The notes under the pieces are model-generated. The model did not search any database and had not been told where the DNA came from. It saw only the letters and a list, made by a program, of their open reading frames with translations. A DNA stretch of 64,000 nt from positions 248,001 through 312,000 of the forward strand of contig NZ_AWXZ01000039.1 in assembly GCF_000496075.1 (NCBI RefSeq), written 5' to 3'. The stretch comes from Lutibaculum baratangense AMV1 (lineage in GTDB: Bacteria > Pseudomonadota > Alphaproteobacteria > Rhizobiales > Tepidamorphaceae). Position numbers and translations under genes: made by a program. Below are positions 36,949-44,668 of the stretch, one piece after another. The first letter of the stretch is position 1, and each line of letters starts with the position of its first letter.

Positions 36949-37546
36949 AGGGGGCGACGTGGAACGGGAAGAGGTCTTGCGCGAGTTTCGCGACGCGGGG
37001 GCCCTGCTCGAGGGGCATTTCATCCTCTCGTCGGGGCGGCACAGCCCGAAATATCTCCAGTGCGCGCGGGTCATGATGGACGCGCGGCGCGGGGCCCGGC
37101 TGTGCTCGGCACTGGCCGAGAAGATCCGCGCGGCCGGCCTCGGCCCGTTCGATCTCGTCGTCTCTCCGGCGATGGGCGGCGTCGTGGTGGGTTACGAGAT
37201 GGGCCGGCAGCTCGGCGTGCCGGCCGTCTTCATGGAGCGGGTCGAGGGACGGTTCACGCTGCGCCGCGGCTTCGCGATCGAGCCCGGCGCGCGCTGCCTG
37301 ATGATGGAGGACATCGTCACGACGGGCCTTTCCTCGCGCGAGACGATCGAGGCGATCGAGGCCGCCGGCGGTCGCACGACGGCGGCGGCGTGCCTCATCG
37401 ACAGGTCCGGCGGCAAGGCCGATCTCGGCGTGCCGCTCGTCCCGCTTGCGGCGCTCGAGATCCCGACCTACGCCCCGGACGAGGTGCCGCAGGATCTCGC
37501 GGCGACCGAGGCGGTCAAGCCAGGCAGCCGTTTCCTCAAGGCCTGA
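36941..37546 (+). CDS. pyrE: Orotate phosphoribosyltransferase
   Basis: 201 residues. It joins orotate to PRPP in pyrimidine synthesis. Signatures: [35 protein letters not shown] and the PRPP loop [21 protein letters not shown]. The ATG overlaps the rsh stop by 8 nt; an internal GTG at 36959 is possible but the longer form keeps the overlap. Confidence 0.96.
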   Translation: MAEGGDVEREEVLREFRDAGALLEGHFILSSGRHSPKYLQCARVMMDARRGARLCSALAEKIRAAGLGPFDLVVSPAMGGVVVGYEMGRQLGVPAVFMERVEGRFTLRRGFAIEPGARCLMMEDIVTTGLSSRETIEAIEAAGGRTTAAACLIDRSGGKADLGVPLVPLAALEIPTYAPDEVPQDLAATEAVKPGSRFLKA

Positions 37547-37631
37547 CGGAGGGCCGGAATTTTAACATCTTTGTCGCTGATAGTGTCGTTCCCGCCCGAA
37601 ATGGCGTCGACCCACCCGACCTGAACCCGAC

Positions 37632-38216
37632 ATGCTATTTGCCCGCCGCACCAAGCCACAATTCTGGGAGAGGTTCCGCGTCGCCGTCTGGCCCCGCCGG
37701 AGCTGGGGACGCTCCATGCGCTACATCCAGAAGCGGGTGCTGCGCATGACCGGCAGCCCGCACGCCGTGGCCGCCGGCTTCGCCTCGGGCGTCTTCGCCT
37801 CGTGCACGCCGCTCGTCGGCTTCCACTTCATCCTCGGGGCGGTTGTCGCCTACATCACCCGCGGCAACCTGCTGGCTTCGGCACTCGGCACGGCGATCGG
37901 CAATCCGCTGACCTTTCCGTTCATCTGGGCCGGCACGTACCGGGTCGGCAGCTGGATGCTCGGCCTCGAGGGGGAGGGGCCCTCGCCGGCGAGGCTCGCC
38001 GGGGGGCTCTTCAACGAATCGCTCGACACGATGTGGCCGCTCCTGAAGCCGATGCTGGTGGCCGGCGTGCCGATCGGCGTGATCGCCTGGTTCGTCTTCT
38101 ATTTCCCCGTGCGGCGAGCCGTGCGAATCTACCAGGAGAACCGCAAGCGCCGCGTGCTTGACAGACTGCACGAGCGACGTCTCCTGAAGGCGCAATCGGT
38201 GAGAGGTGAAGCGTGA
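37632..38216 (+). CDS. DUF2062 membrane protein
   Basis: 194 residues. [25 protein letters not shown] and [18 protein letters not shown] are typical DUF2062; three or four membrane segments. Function unknown, but the gene is regularly kept between pyrE and pdxJ in Hyphomicrobiales. Its stop overlaps the GTG start of pdxJ. Confidence 0.88.
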   Translation: MLFARRTKPQFWERFRVAVWPRRSWGRSMRYIQKRVLRMTGSPHAVAAGFASGVFASCTPLVGFHFILGAVVAYITRGNLLASALGTAIGNPLTFPFIWAGTYRVGSWMLGLEGEGPSPARLAGGLFNESLDTMWPLLKPMLVAGVPIGVIAWFVFYFPVRRAVRIYQENRKRRVLDRLHERRLLKAQSVRGEA

Positions 38217-38986
38217 GCGAGCGTGCGAGGTCCGGGTTGCGGCTCGGCGTGAACATCGACCATGTGGCGACCATCCGCAACGCGCGCGGCGGCCGTCATC
38301 CCGATCCCGTGCGGGCGGCGCACGCGGCCGTCGACGCTGGCGCGGACGGTATCACCGCGCATCTGCGCGAGGATCGGCGCCATATCAGCGACGACGACAT
38401 CGCGCGGCTGAGGGCGGAGATCACGAAGCCGCTGAACCTCGAGATGGCTGCGACGCCGGAGATGGTGGAGATCGCGCTCCGGCATCTGCCGCACGCGGTC
38501 TGCCTCGTTCCCGAGCGGCGCGAGGAGCGCACGACGGAGGGCGGCCTCGACGTGGCGGGGCAGGAGCGACAGCTCTTCCCGTTCATCTCGCAGCTCGCCG
38601 GCGCCGGCATGCGCGTCTCGCTCTTCATCGAGGCCGACGAGCGGCAGATCGAGGCCGCGGCGCGCTCCGAGGCGGCGGTCGTCGAGCTCCACACGGGCGC
38701 CTATTGCGATCATGCCGCCACCGCAGACGGGCCTGCCCGCGAGCGCGAGCTGGAGAAGCTGCGCCGTGGCGCGGCGTTCGCGGCAGAGGCCGGGCTCGAG
38801 GTCCATGCGGGGCATGGGCTGACATTCGAGACGGTGGGGCCGGTGGCGGCGATGCCCCAGATCGTCGAGCTCAATATCGGCCACTTCCTCATCGGCGAGG
38901 CGATCTTCGGAGGGCTCGACTCCGCGATACGGCGCATGCGCACGATGATGGACCGGGCGCGCGAGGAGCGCCGCGCCGCATCCTGA
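38213..38986 (+). CDS. pdxJ: Pyridoxine 5'-phosphate synthase
   Basis: 257 residues starting at GTG 38213 (GTGA overlap). It closes the pyridine ring of vitamin B6. Motifs: [80 protein letters not shown] and [16 protein letters not shown], all characteristic. Followed by acpS. Confidence 0.97.
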   Translation: MSERARSGLRLGVNIDHVATIRNARGGRHPDPVRAAHAAVDAGADGITAHLREDRRHISDDDIARLRAEITKPLNLEMAATPEMVEIALRHLPHAVCLVPERREERTTEGGLDVAGQERQLFPFISQLAGAGMRVSLFIEADERQIEAAARSEAAVVELHTGAYCDHAATADGPARERELEKLRRGAAFAAEAGLEVHAGHGLTFETVGPVAAMPQIVELNIGHFLIGEAIFGGLDSAIRRMRTMMDRAREERRAAS

Positions 38987-39002
38987 CAGGAACCCGCACC
39001 GC

Positions 39003-39404
39003 ATGATCCTCGGCATCGGCAACGACATCATCGACATCCGCCGGGTGGAGAAGACGCTCGAGCGCTACGGCGACCGCTTCGTCCAGCGTATCTTCACGGA
39101 GGTGGAGCAGAGGAAGTCGGACCGCCGGCGCCTGCGCGCCGCCTCCTACGCGAAGCGGTACGCGGCCAAGGAAGCCTGCTCCAAGGCGCTCGGCACGGGC
39201 TTCCGGAGCGGCGTCTACTGGCGTGACCTCGGCGTCGTGAACCTGCCGAGCGGCCGTCCCACGATGCAGCTCACCGGCGGGGCGGCGGAGCGCCTGAAGG
39301 CCATGGTGCCGGACGGGCACGAGGCCGACATCCAGCTGACCATCACCGACGACTGGCCCATGGCCCAGGCGCTCGTCATCATCCAGGCGCTGCCGCGTCG
39401 GTGA
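39003..39404 (+). CDS. acpS: Holo-[acyl-carrier-protein] synthase
   Basis: 133 residues. It attaches 4'-phosphopantetheine to acyl carrier protein. [21 protein letters not shown] holds the metal-binding Asp; [20 protein letters not shown] holds the Glu/Lys pair. Starts 17 nt after pdxJ in the same run; lepB follows. Confidence 0.96.
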   Translation: MILGIGNDIIDIRRVEKTLERYGDRFVQRIFTEVEQRKSDRRRLRAASYAKRYAAKEACSKALGTGFRSGVYWRDLGVVNLPSGRPTMQLTGGAAERLKAMVPDGHEADIQLTITDDWPMAQALVIIQALPRR

Positions 39405-39503
39405 CGGGACGGGCGACCATCGACCGCGCCTGCCTCGATTGCGGGGCTGGAACGAAGCCGCTATAGCAACGGCCAACCCGCCCGCGTGCCGGACATCAGA
39501 AAC

Positions 39504-40262
39504 ATGAATGTCATGACCGACAAGAAGTCGAAAGAGGAGGGCGGGTTCGGCGAAACCGTCCGCGTCATCATCCAGGCCCTGCTCCTGGCGCTGGTCGTGC
39601 GCACCTTCCTCTTCCAGCCGTTCAACATCCCCTCCGGCTCGATGATGTCGACGCTTCTGATCGGCGACTATCTCTTCGTGTCCAAGTATGCGTACGGCTA
39701 CAGCCGGCATTCCTTCCCGTTCGGGCTGCCGCCGTTTGAAGGCCGCGTCTGGGAGGGCGAGCCGGAGCGTGGCGACGTCGTCGTCTTCAAGCTGCCGCGC
39801 GATTCCAAGACCGACTACATCAAGCGGGTGATCGGTCTTCCCGGTGACGAGGTGCAGGTCCGCGAGGGCCTCGTCTACATCAATGGCGACGAGGTGCCGC
39901 GCGAGCGGGTGGACGACTATGTAGCGATCGACCCCAGCGGCCGGGTGACGCGGGTTCCGCGCTACCGGGAGACGCTGCCGAACGGCAAGAGCTACGAGGT
40001 GCTCGACCTGACGCCGAACGGGTTGAGCGACAACACCGATGTTTATCAGGTGCCCGAGGGGCACTATTTCATGATGGGCGACAACCGCGACAACTCGACC
40101 GACAGCCGGGTGCTGAGCGCGGTCGGCTACGTGCCCTTCGACAATCTCGTCGGTCGGGCCGAGCTCGTGTTCTTCTCGATCGACGAGGACACCAGCATCT
40201 GGGAGTTCTGGAAATGGCCGACGAGCGTTCGGTGGGGACGCCTGTTTTCGACGGTGGAATGA
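39504..40262 (+). CDS. lepB: Signal peptidase I
   Basis: 252 residues. It cleaves signal peptides at the periplasmic face. One N-terminal anchor (VIIQALLLALVVRTFLF), catalytic Ser in NIPSGSMMSTLL (about 44), catalytic Lys in TDYIKRVIGLPGD (about 106), and MMGDNRDNSTDSR. ATG 39504 or 39513 could start it; neither has a strong ribosome site. Its stop overlaps the rnc start as ATGA. Confidence 0.96.
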   Translation: MNVMTDKKSKEEGGFGETVRVIIQALLLALVVRTFLFQPFNIPSGSMMSTLLIGDYLFVSKYAYGYSRHSFPFGLPPFEGRVWEGEPERGDVVVFKLPRDSKTDYIKRVIGLPGDEVQVREGLVYINGDEVPRERVDDYVAIDPSGRVTRVPRYRETLPNGKSYEVLDLTPNGLSDNTDVYQVPEGHYFMMGDNRDNSTDSRVLSAVGYVPFDNLVGRAELVFFSIDEDTSIWEFWKWPTSVRWGRLFSTVE

Positions 40263-40957
40263 CCGCACGTGGCGACCTCGCCGCGCTCACCGAACGACTG
40301 GGCCACGCGTTCTCAGACCCCGAGCTCCTGGTGCGCGCGCTGACGCATGCCAGCGTCCAGGGAGGCGGCGAGACCTATCAGCGCCTCGAGTTCCTGGGCG
40401 ACAGGGTCCTGGGCCTGGTCGTCGCCGACGCGCTGTTCCGGATGTATCCGAAGGCGGACGAGGGGGAGCTTTCCCCCCGCTTCACGCGGCTCGTCCGGCG
40501 GGAGACCTGCGCCGAGGTGGCGCGGGAGGCGGATCTTGGCCGCCACATCCGGCTGGGGCCGGGCGAGAGCACGTCCGGCGGGCGAACCAAGGATGCGATC
40601 CTGGCCGACGTGTGCGAGGCCGTGATGGGCGCGCTCTACGTCGACGGCGGCCTCGAGGCCGCGCGCGGCTTCATCGAGCGCTACTGGGGCGACCGCCTCG
40701 CCCAGAAGGTGGAGCGGCTGAAGGACGCGAAGACGGCGCTGCAGGAATGGGCGCATTCGCAGGGGCATCAGCGCACGCCGGCCTACCGGGAGGTGGAGCG
40801 CGCGGGTCCCGATCACGCGCCCGTCTTCACGGTCGAGGTGCAGGTGGAGGGCGTCAGGCCCGCAACGGGCCAGGGCTCGTCTAAGCGCATCGCGGAACAG
40901 AGCGCGGCAGAGGCGATGCTGGTCCGCGAACGGGTATGGAAGGGCGCGAAGCCATGA
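40259..40957 (+). CDS. rnc: Ribonuclease III
   Basis: 232 residues from ATG 40259, which overlaps lepB by four bases; a longer frame from 40214 also exists. Nuclease signature RLEFLGDRVLGLVVADALF, metal-binding ILADVCEAVMGALYVDGG, and a dsRNA-binding domain at about 155-228 (TALQEWAHSQ, GSSKRIAEQSAAEAML). It processes rRNA precursors and double-stranded RNA. The stop overlaps the era start as ATGA. Confidence 0.96.
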   Translation: MTARGDLAALTERLGHAFSDPELLVRALTHASVQGGGETYQRLEFLGDRVLGLVVADALFRMYPKADEGELSPRFTRLVRRETCAEVAREADLGRHIRLGPGESTSGGRTKDAILADVCEAVMGALYVDGGLEAARGFIERYWGDRLAQKVERLKDAKTALQEWAHSQGHQRTPAYREVERAGPDHAPVFTVEVQVEGVRPATGQGSSKRIAEQSAAEAMLVRERVWKGAKP

Positions 40958-41910
40958 CGGATCAGACGGATTCCCAGCAGCCGGAGGCGAACACGCCGGA
41001 CGATCCGGAGCACGGCGACAGGCGCTGCGGCTTCGCGGCTCTTATCGGTGCGCCGAACGCGGGCAAGTCGACGCTCCTGAACCAGCTCGTCGGCGAGAAG
41101 GTCTCGATCGTCACCCACAAGGTGCAGACGACGCGCACGCTGGTGCGCGGCATCGCCATGCACGGCAACTCGCAGGTGATCTTCGTCGACACGCCCGGCA
41201 TCTTCCGGCCGCGGCGGCGGCTCGACAGCGCGATGCTGAAGACGGCGTGGAGCGGCGCCAAGGACGCCGATCTCGTCGTGCTCCTGATCGACGTGCGCAA
41301 GGCCCGCGAGCCGGAGACGATGGAGATACTCGAGCGTCTCGCCGACGTGCCGATTCCCCGGCTCCTCTGCCTCAACAAGATCGACACGGTGAAGCGCGAC
41401 ACGCTCCTCGAGATCGTCGCGCGGCTGAACGCCCAGCTCAAGTTCGAGGCGACCTTCATGATCTCGGCCTTGACGGGAGACGGCTGCGCCGACCTGCTCG
41501 AGGCGGTGGCGAAGGCGATGCCTCCCGGGCCCTGGCTCTATCCCGAGGACCAGGTCTCGGACTACCCCGTGAAGCAGCTCGCGGCCGAGATCACGCGGGA
41601 GAAGCTCTTCATTCGCCTCCACGAGGAGCTGCCCTACGAGTCGATGGTCGAGACGGAGCAGTGGAAGCCGCTGAAGGACGGGTCGCTTCGCGTCGAGCAG
41701 GTGATCTATGTCGCCCGCGACAGCCAGCGCGGCATCGTCCTCGGCAAGAAGGGTCAGATGATCAAGGAGATCGGCGCGCAGTCTCGCAGGGAGCTCGAGG
41801 AGATCCTGGAGCGGAAGGTGCACCTCTTCCTCTTCGTGAAGGTGCGGGAGAAGTGGAGCGACGATCCCGAGCGCTACCGCGAGATGGGACTGGAGTTTCC
41901 CACGGACTGA
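40954..41910 (+). CDS. era: GTPase Era
   Basis: 318 residues. G1 GAPNAGKSTLLNQL, G2/G3 VQTTRTLVRGI and VDTPGIF, G4 LNKID, and a C-terminal KH domain (GIVLGKKGQMIKEIGAQSRRELEEIL) that binds the 16S rRNA 3' end in 30S assembly. ATG 40954 couples to rnc; an upstream ATG at 40936 is less likely. Confidence 0.97.
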   Translation: MTDQTDSQQPEANTPDDPEHGDRRCGFAALIGAPNAGKSTLLNQLVGEKVSIVTHKVQTTRTLVRGIAMHGNSQVIFVDTPGIFRPRRRLDSAMLKTAWSGAKDADLVVLLIDVRKAREPETMEILERLADVPIPRLLCLNKIDTVKRDTLLEIVARLNAQLKFEATFMISALTGDGCADLLEAVAKAMPPGPWLYPEDQVSDYPVKQLAAEITREKLFIRLHEELPYESMVETEQWKPLKDGSLRVEQVIYVARDSQRGIVLGKKGQMIKEIGAQSRRELEEILERKVHLFLFVKVREKWSDDPERYREMGLEFPTD

Positions 41911-41931
41911 CGGTCGAGGTGCCGTTCGCGC

Positions 41932-42648
41932 ATGGAATGGAGCGATGAGGGCGTCATCCTCGGCGTGAGACGCCACGGCGAGAGTTCCGCGGTCGTGGAG
42001 GTCTTCACCCGCGGCCGCGGCCGGCACATGGGACTCGTGCGTGGCGGCCGGTCAAAGCGCATGCAGGCCGTCCTCCAGCCGGGAAACGCCGTCACGGCTG
42101 TCTGGCGAGCGCGGCTCGATGAGCATCTGGGCCTCTTCGCGCTCGAGCTGGAAGAGGGACATGCCGCGACGCTGATGCAGAGCTCGCACGCGCTCTACGG
42201 CTTCGCGGTGGCGGCCGCCCATCTGCGGCTCCTGCCGGAGCGTGATCCGCATGAGGGGCTGCACGACGCCTTCCGCCATCTCGTGTTGCAATTGCCCCGC
42301 AAGCGGCAGGGAGCGGCGGATCTCGCGAGGTTCGAACTGCTGCTCCTCGCCGAGTTCGGCTTCGGCCTCGACCTCACGTCGTGCGCGGTGACGGGCACCG
42401 TCGAGGACCTGGTCTGGGTATCGCCGCGCTCGGGTCGTGCCGTGAGCCGCGAGGCCGGGCAAGCCTATGCCGACCGTCTCCTGAAGCTGCCGCGCTTCCT
42501 CCTCGACGAGGAAGCGGCTGCCGTCTCCGCCGCGGATGTGTCCGATGCCTTCCGCCTGACCGGCTTCTTCCTCGGCCGGCACGTCCTCGAGCCGCGGGGC
42601 CTGTGTCTGCCTCCGGAGCGGGCCCGGCTCATCGGATCTCTCGACTGA
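41932..42648 (+). CDS. recO: DNA repair protein RecO
   Basis: 238 residues. An N-terminal OB fold (DEGVILGVRRHGESSAVVEVFTRGRGRHMGLVRG) precedes a helical zinc-type domain (ELLLLAEFGFGLDLTSCAVTG). RecO loads RecA at gaps with RecR. Last gene of the rpoZ-to-recO block. The usual CxxC zinc pairs are incomplete, as in many rhizobial RecO. Confidence 0.93.
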   Translation: MEWSDEGVILGVRRHGESSAVVEVFTRGRGRHMGLVRGGRSKRMQAVLQPGNAVTAVWRARLDEHLGLFALELEEGHAATLMQSSHALYGFAVAAAHLRLLPERDPHEGLHDAFRHLVLQLPRKRQGAADLARFELLLLAEFGFGLDLTSCAVTGTVEDLVWVSPRSGRAVSREAGQAYADRLLKLPRFLLDEEAAAVSAADVSDAFRLTGFFLGRHVLEPRGLCLPPERARLIGSLD

Positions 42649-42762
42649 TCATCTGCGATTGCGGCGACATACCGGCAAACGAGGGGTCTTTCCGCGGCCG
42701 CAGGAACGGCATCTTCCAGGCGCCGTTCATGGCGCATCCGATGTTGCGGAAGGAGTAGGAAG

Positions 42763-43500
42763 ATGAACCGTTCGATCTTGCTCGGGACCTTGGCGGCCGT
42801 GGCCGCCTCTGCCCTCCCGGTCGCCGCCCAGGCGGAGTCCGCGTACACGACCTCTGCCCTGAACGTCCGCGCCGGGCCCGGCCCGGAATATCCCATCGTG
42901 ACCGCTCTTCCCGTGGACGCGGACGTCGAGATCTATGCCTGTCTCGAAGGACGGACCTGGTGCGACGTGACGGCGGCTTCGGCGCGCGGCTGGGTCTCCG
43001 GCGAGAGCCTCGCCTATTCGAGCGACGGCGCGATCGTCGCCGAGGCGCGGGTCGAAGTGCCGGTGGCGAGCTACGACACGGCCACGTACTGGGACCAGTA
43101 CTACGCGGATCGAGACTTCTATGCGCAGCGGGACCAGTTCGCCGGCCAGACGACCGTCACGACGCGCAGCGGGCAGTCGGGCGAGGGCGCCCTGGCCGGA
43201 GCGGCCACGGGGGCGACCGCAGGCGCCATCGTCGGCGGACCGGTCGGCGCGGCGATCGGCGGTGCCGCCGGCGCGCTGACGGGGGCAGCGCTCGAGCCGC
43301 CGGAAACCGTCACCACCTATGTGACGCGGAACCGTGTCGAGCCGGTGGTGATCGAGCGGCAGGTGGAGGTAGGTGTCGCGCTGCCGGATCGCGTGGTCCT
43401 GCACCGGGTGCCCGACTACGAGTACCAGTACACCTACGTGAACGACCGCCCCGTGCTCGTCGATCCCGGCACCCGCCAGGTCGTCTACGTCATGCGCTGA
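42763..43500 (+). CDS. Exported SH3b, glycine-zipper and DUF1236 protein
   Basis: 245 residues with a strong ribosome site (GGAAGGAG). Signal peptide to about 24 (ALPVAAQA), bacterial SH3 domain at about 27-85 (TTSALNVRAGPGPEYPIVTALP, WCDVTAASARGWVSGESL), a Gly/Ala zipper at about 140-175 (ATAGAIVGGPVGAAIGGAAG) that may insert in membrane, and a C-terminal DUF1236 segment (RPVLVDPGTRQVVYV). Likely an envelope protein; role unknown. Confidence 0.85.
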   Translation: MNRSILLGTLAAVAASALPVAAQAESAYTTSALNVRAGPGPEYPIVTALPVDADVEIYACLEGRTWCDVTAASARGWVSGESLAYSSDGAIVAEARVEVPVASYDTATYWDQYYADRDFYAQRDQFAGQTTVTTRSGQSGEGALAGAATGATAGAIVGGPVGAAIGGAAGALTGAALEPPETVTTYVTRNRVEPVVIERQVEVGVALPDRVVLHRVPDYEYQYTYVNDRPVLVDPGTRQVVYVMR

Positions 43501-43516
43501 GCGAGACGCTCGCGTC

Positions 43517-43542
43517 GGCGCCGCCGCTCCCGAGGCGGCGCC
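43517..43542 (+). terminator. Hairpin just after the SH3/DUF1236 gene
   Basis: GGCGCCGCC (43517-43525) with GGCGGCGCC (43534-43542). First of two tandem stems; possible terminator or mRNA 3' stabiliser. Confidence 0.5.
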
Positions 43543-43555
43543 TCCAGATATGCAA

Positions 43556-43585
43556 AAGCCGCCGGCTGGGCCCGGCGGCTTCGTT
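43556..43585 (+). terminator. Rho-independent terminator
   Basis: 10-bp stem AAGCCGCCGG / CCGGCGGCTT with a six-base loop, A-rich before and CGTT after, so it can work in both directions. Confidence 0.75.
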
Positions 43586-43710
43586 CATCATGCCGCACGC
43601 ACGGCATCAGGCATTGCATCCCGCGCGTGGACGCGGGTGACACCTCCGAGATGGCGGCGTCCGGTGCAGGGGCCCAGGGCGAGTGGCGAGCCTCGCGTGG
43701 GCCCGCACGA

Positions 43711-43923
43711 TCAGCCCGTGACGCGCAGGTTGTCGGCAGCTTCCTTGCCGCTGCGACGGTCGGTGACCAACTCGTACTCGATCTTCTGGCCTTCCTGGAG
43801 TTCCGTCAGGCCGGCCCGCTGCACGGCGCTGATATGGACGAAGGCGTCCTTGCCACCCGAGTCCGGCTGGATGAAGCCATAGCCCTTCTGGGTGTTAAAC
43901 CACTTCACGGTTCCCCTAGCCAT
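43711..43923 (-). CDS. cspA: CspA-family cold-shock protein
   Basis: 70 residues, one cold-shock OB domain: RNP1 KGYGFIQP and RNP2 DAFVHIS intact, with GTVKWFNTQ in front. It binds single-stranded RNA/DNA as an RNA chaperone. The region upstream on the minus strand is gene-free for hundreds of bases, so a long 5' leader, as is common for cold-shock genes, is possible. Confidence 0.96.
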   Translation of the reverse strand: MARGTVKWFNTQKGYGFIQPDSGGKDAFVHISAVQRAGLTELQEGQKIEYELVTDRRSGKEAADNLRVTG

Positions 43924-44416
43924 GGGAGACCCTTTCTCAAGTCCAAAGTGTTGTTCGAAGCCCGCTCGCGCGAGCCGTTGCCGTCATCGATGTGCGGGGA
44001 AGGAGCTCTCTTGCAGCAGGCCGTCTCGGTGGAAGCGGCGCAAAGTCGTCCGTGCCGTTGATCGATACGCCTTCATTTATGCGAGGCTCTTCATGGGCTG
44101 GCAAGCGGAAAATGGAGCTGAACGCGCACGCGCAAGTACCCCTTCGGCCGCTTGTGCGCCAACTCCTGCCGGCCTCAGTCATTGTGCAAACCGTGGCGGG
44201 TAACGGCGTCGGACCCACTCGTCTCGCGGGTGCCGACGACTTGTCGGAAGTCGATCCGGCGGCTGACTGCAACAACGTCGAAGGACTCCCTTGCCGGGGC
44301 TCTTGCTCGGCGTCGGGATGCCGGGGGTGCCCCCTCGCGCGCTGCACATAAGTTCGGCATGCCGCACGTTGCGTCAGGGGGTGCGAATCTGCATTCTATT
44401 TCTTGTCGTCAACAGC
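43924..44416. other. Gene-free stretch between cspA and the 25-codon ORF
   Basis: About 490 nt with no gene I can support. It should contain the cspA promoter and leader, and a plus-strand promoter for the downstream leader locus. A GGGGG/CCCCC stem is at 44323-44334. TTGCGT at 44369 and CATTCT at 44392 are 17 nt apart but weak. Confidence 0.5.
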
Positions 44417-44434
44417 AGAAAGGAGGTGATCCAG
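44417..44434 (+). promoter_or_regulatory. Extreme Shine-Dalgarno sequence
   Basis: AGAAAGGAGGTGATCCAG is perfectly complementary to the canonical 16S rRNA 3' terminus over 18 nt, far beyond the usual 4-6. It sits 7 nt (from AGGAGG) before a GTG codon. Confidence 0.7.
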
Positions 44435-44511
44435 TGTCTCATTGTCTTACGCCGCGTGCTTCGGCTGCACTGACCTGGATTCGTGCCTCTGCAGGAATCC
44501 GCGCTGCCTGA
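44434..44511 (+). CDS. Putative 25-residue leader peptide
   Basis: GTG, 24 further codons and TGA. The peptide contains SHCLTPRASAALTWIRASAG and ends IRAA. No known family is recognised. The only support is the perfect 18-nt Shine-Dalgarno in front and the position upstream of two stem-loops and parC. It may be a regulatory upstream ORF whose translation controls parC, or the coding part of a small mRNA. The composition has no run of one amino acid that would suggest classical attenuation. Confidence 0.5.
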   Translation: MSHCLTPRASAALTWIRASAGIRAA

Positions 44512-44549
44512 TCTCGCAGGCATCGCACCGGTCTTGGAGCCCGCTCCGC

Positions 44550-44597
44550 GGACCGACAATGGAAGGGTCGTCGCTTGCGGCGGCCCTTCGTCGGTCC
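44550..44597 (+). ncRNA. Long stem-loop upstream of parC (leader RNA or sRNA end)
   Basis: Outer stem GGACCGAC (44550-44557) with GTCGGTCC (44590-44597), four-base bulge at 44558-44561, then a 13-bp inner stem (44562-44574 with 44577-44589, two G-U pairs) closed by a CUUG-type tetraloop. The wobble pairs in an otherwise perfect stem argue for RNA, not DNA, function. Confidence 0.55.
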
Positions 44598-44599
44598 CA

Positions 44600-44639
44600 G
44601 GGGGTGACCTTGCGGAGTTGATCGTTTCCGCACTCCCCC
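44600..44639 (+). ncRNA. Second stem-loop upstream of parC
   Basis: GGGGG (44600-44604) with CCCCC (44635-44639), and inner TGCGGA (44611-44616) with TCCGCA (44627-44632). It begins two bases after the first stem-loop and ends 29 nt before the parC ATG. No T run follows. Confidence 0.5.
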
Positions 44640-44668
44640 TCGCTCGCCCATTGAGCTAGAAGGCGCAT

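Noticed and set aside
44417-44434. Fragment of 16S rRNA (antisense 3' end)
   Set aside because: Match to the 16S complement ends after CCAG; the next bases do not continue it, so it is read as a Shine-Dalgarno.
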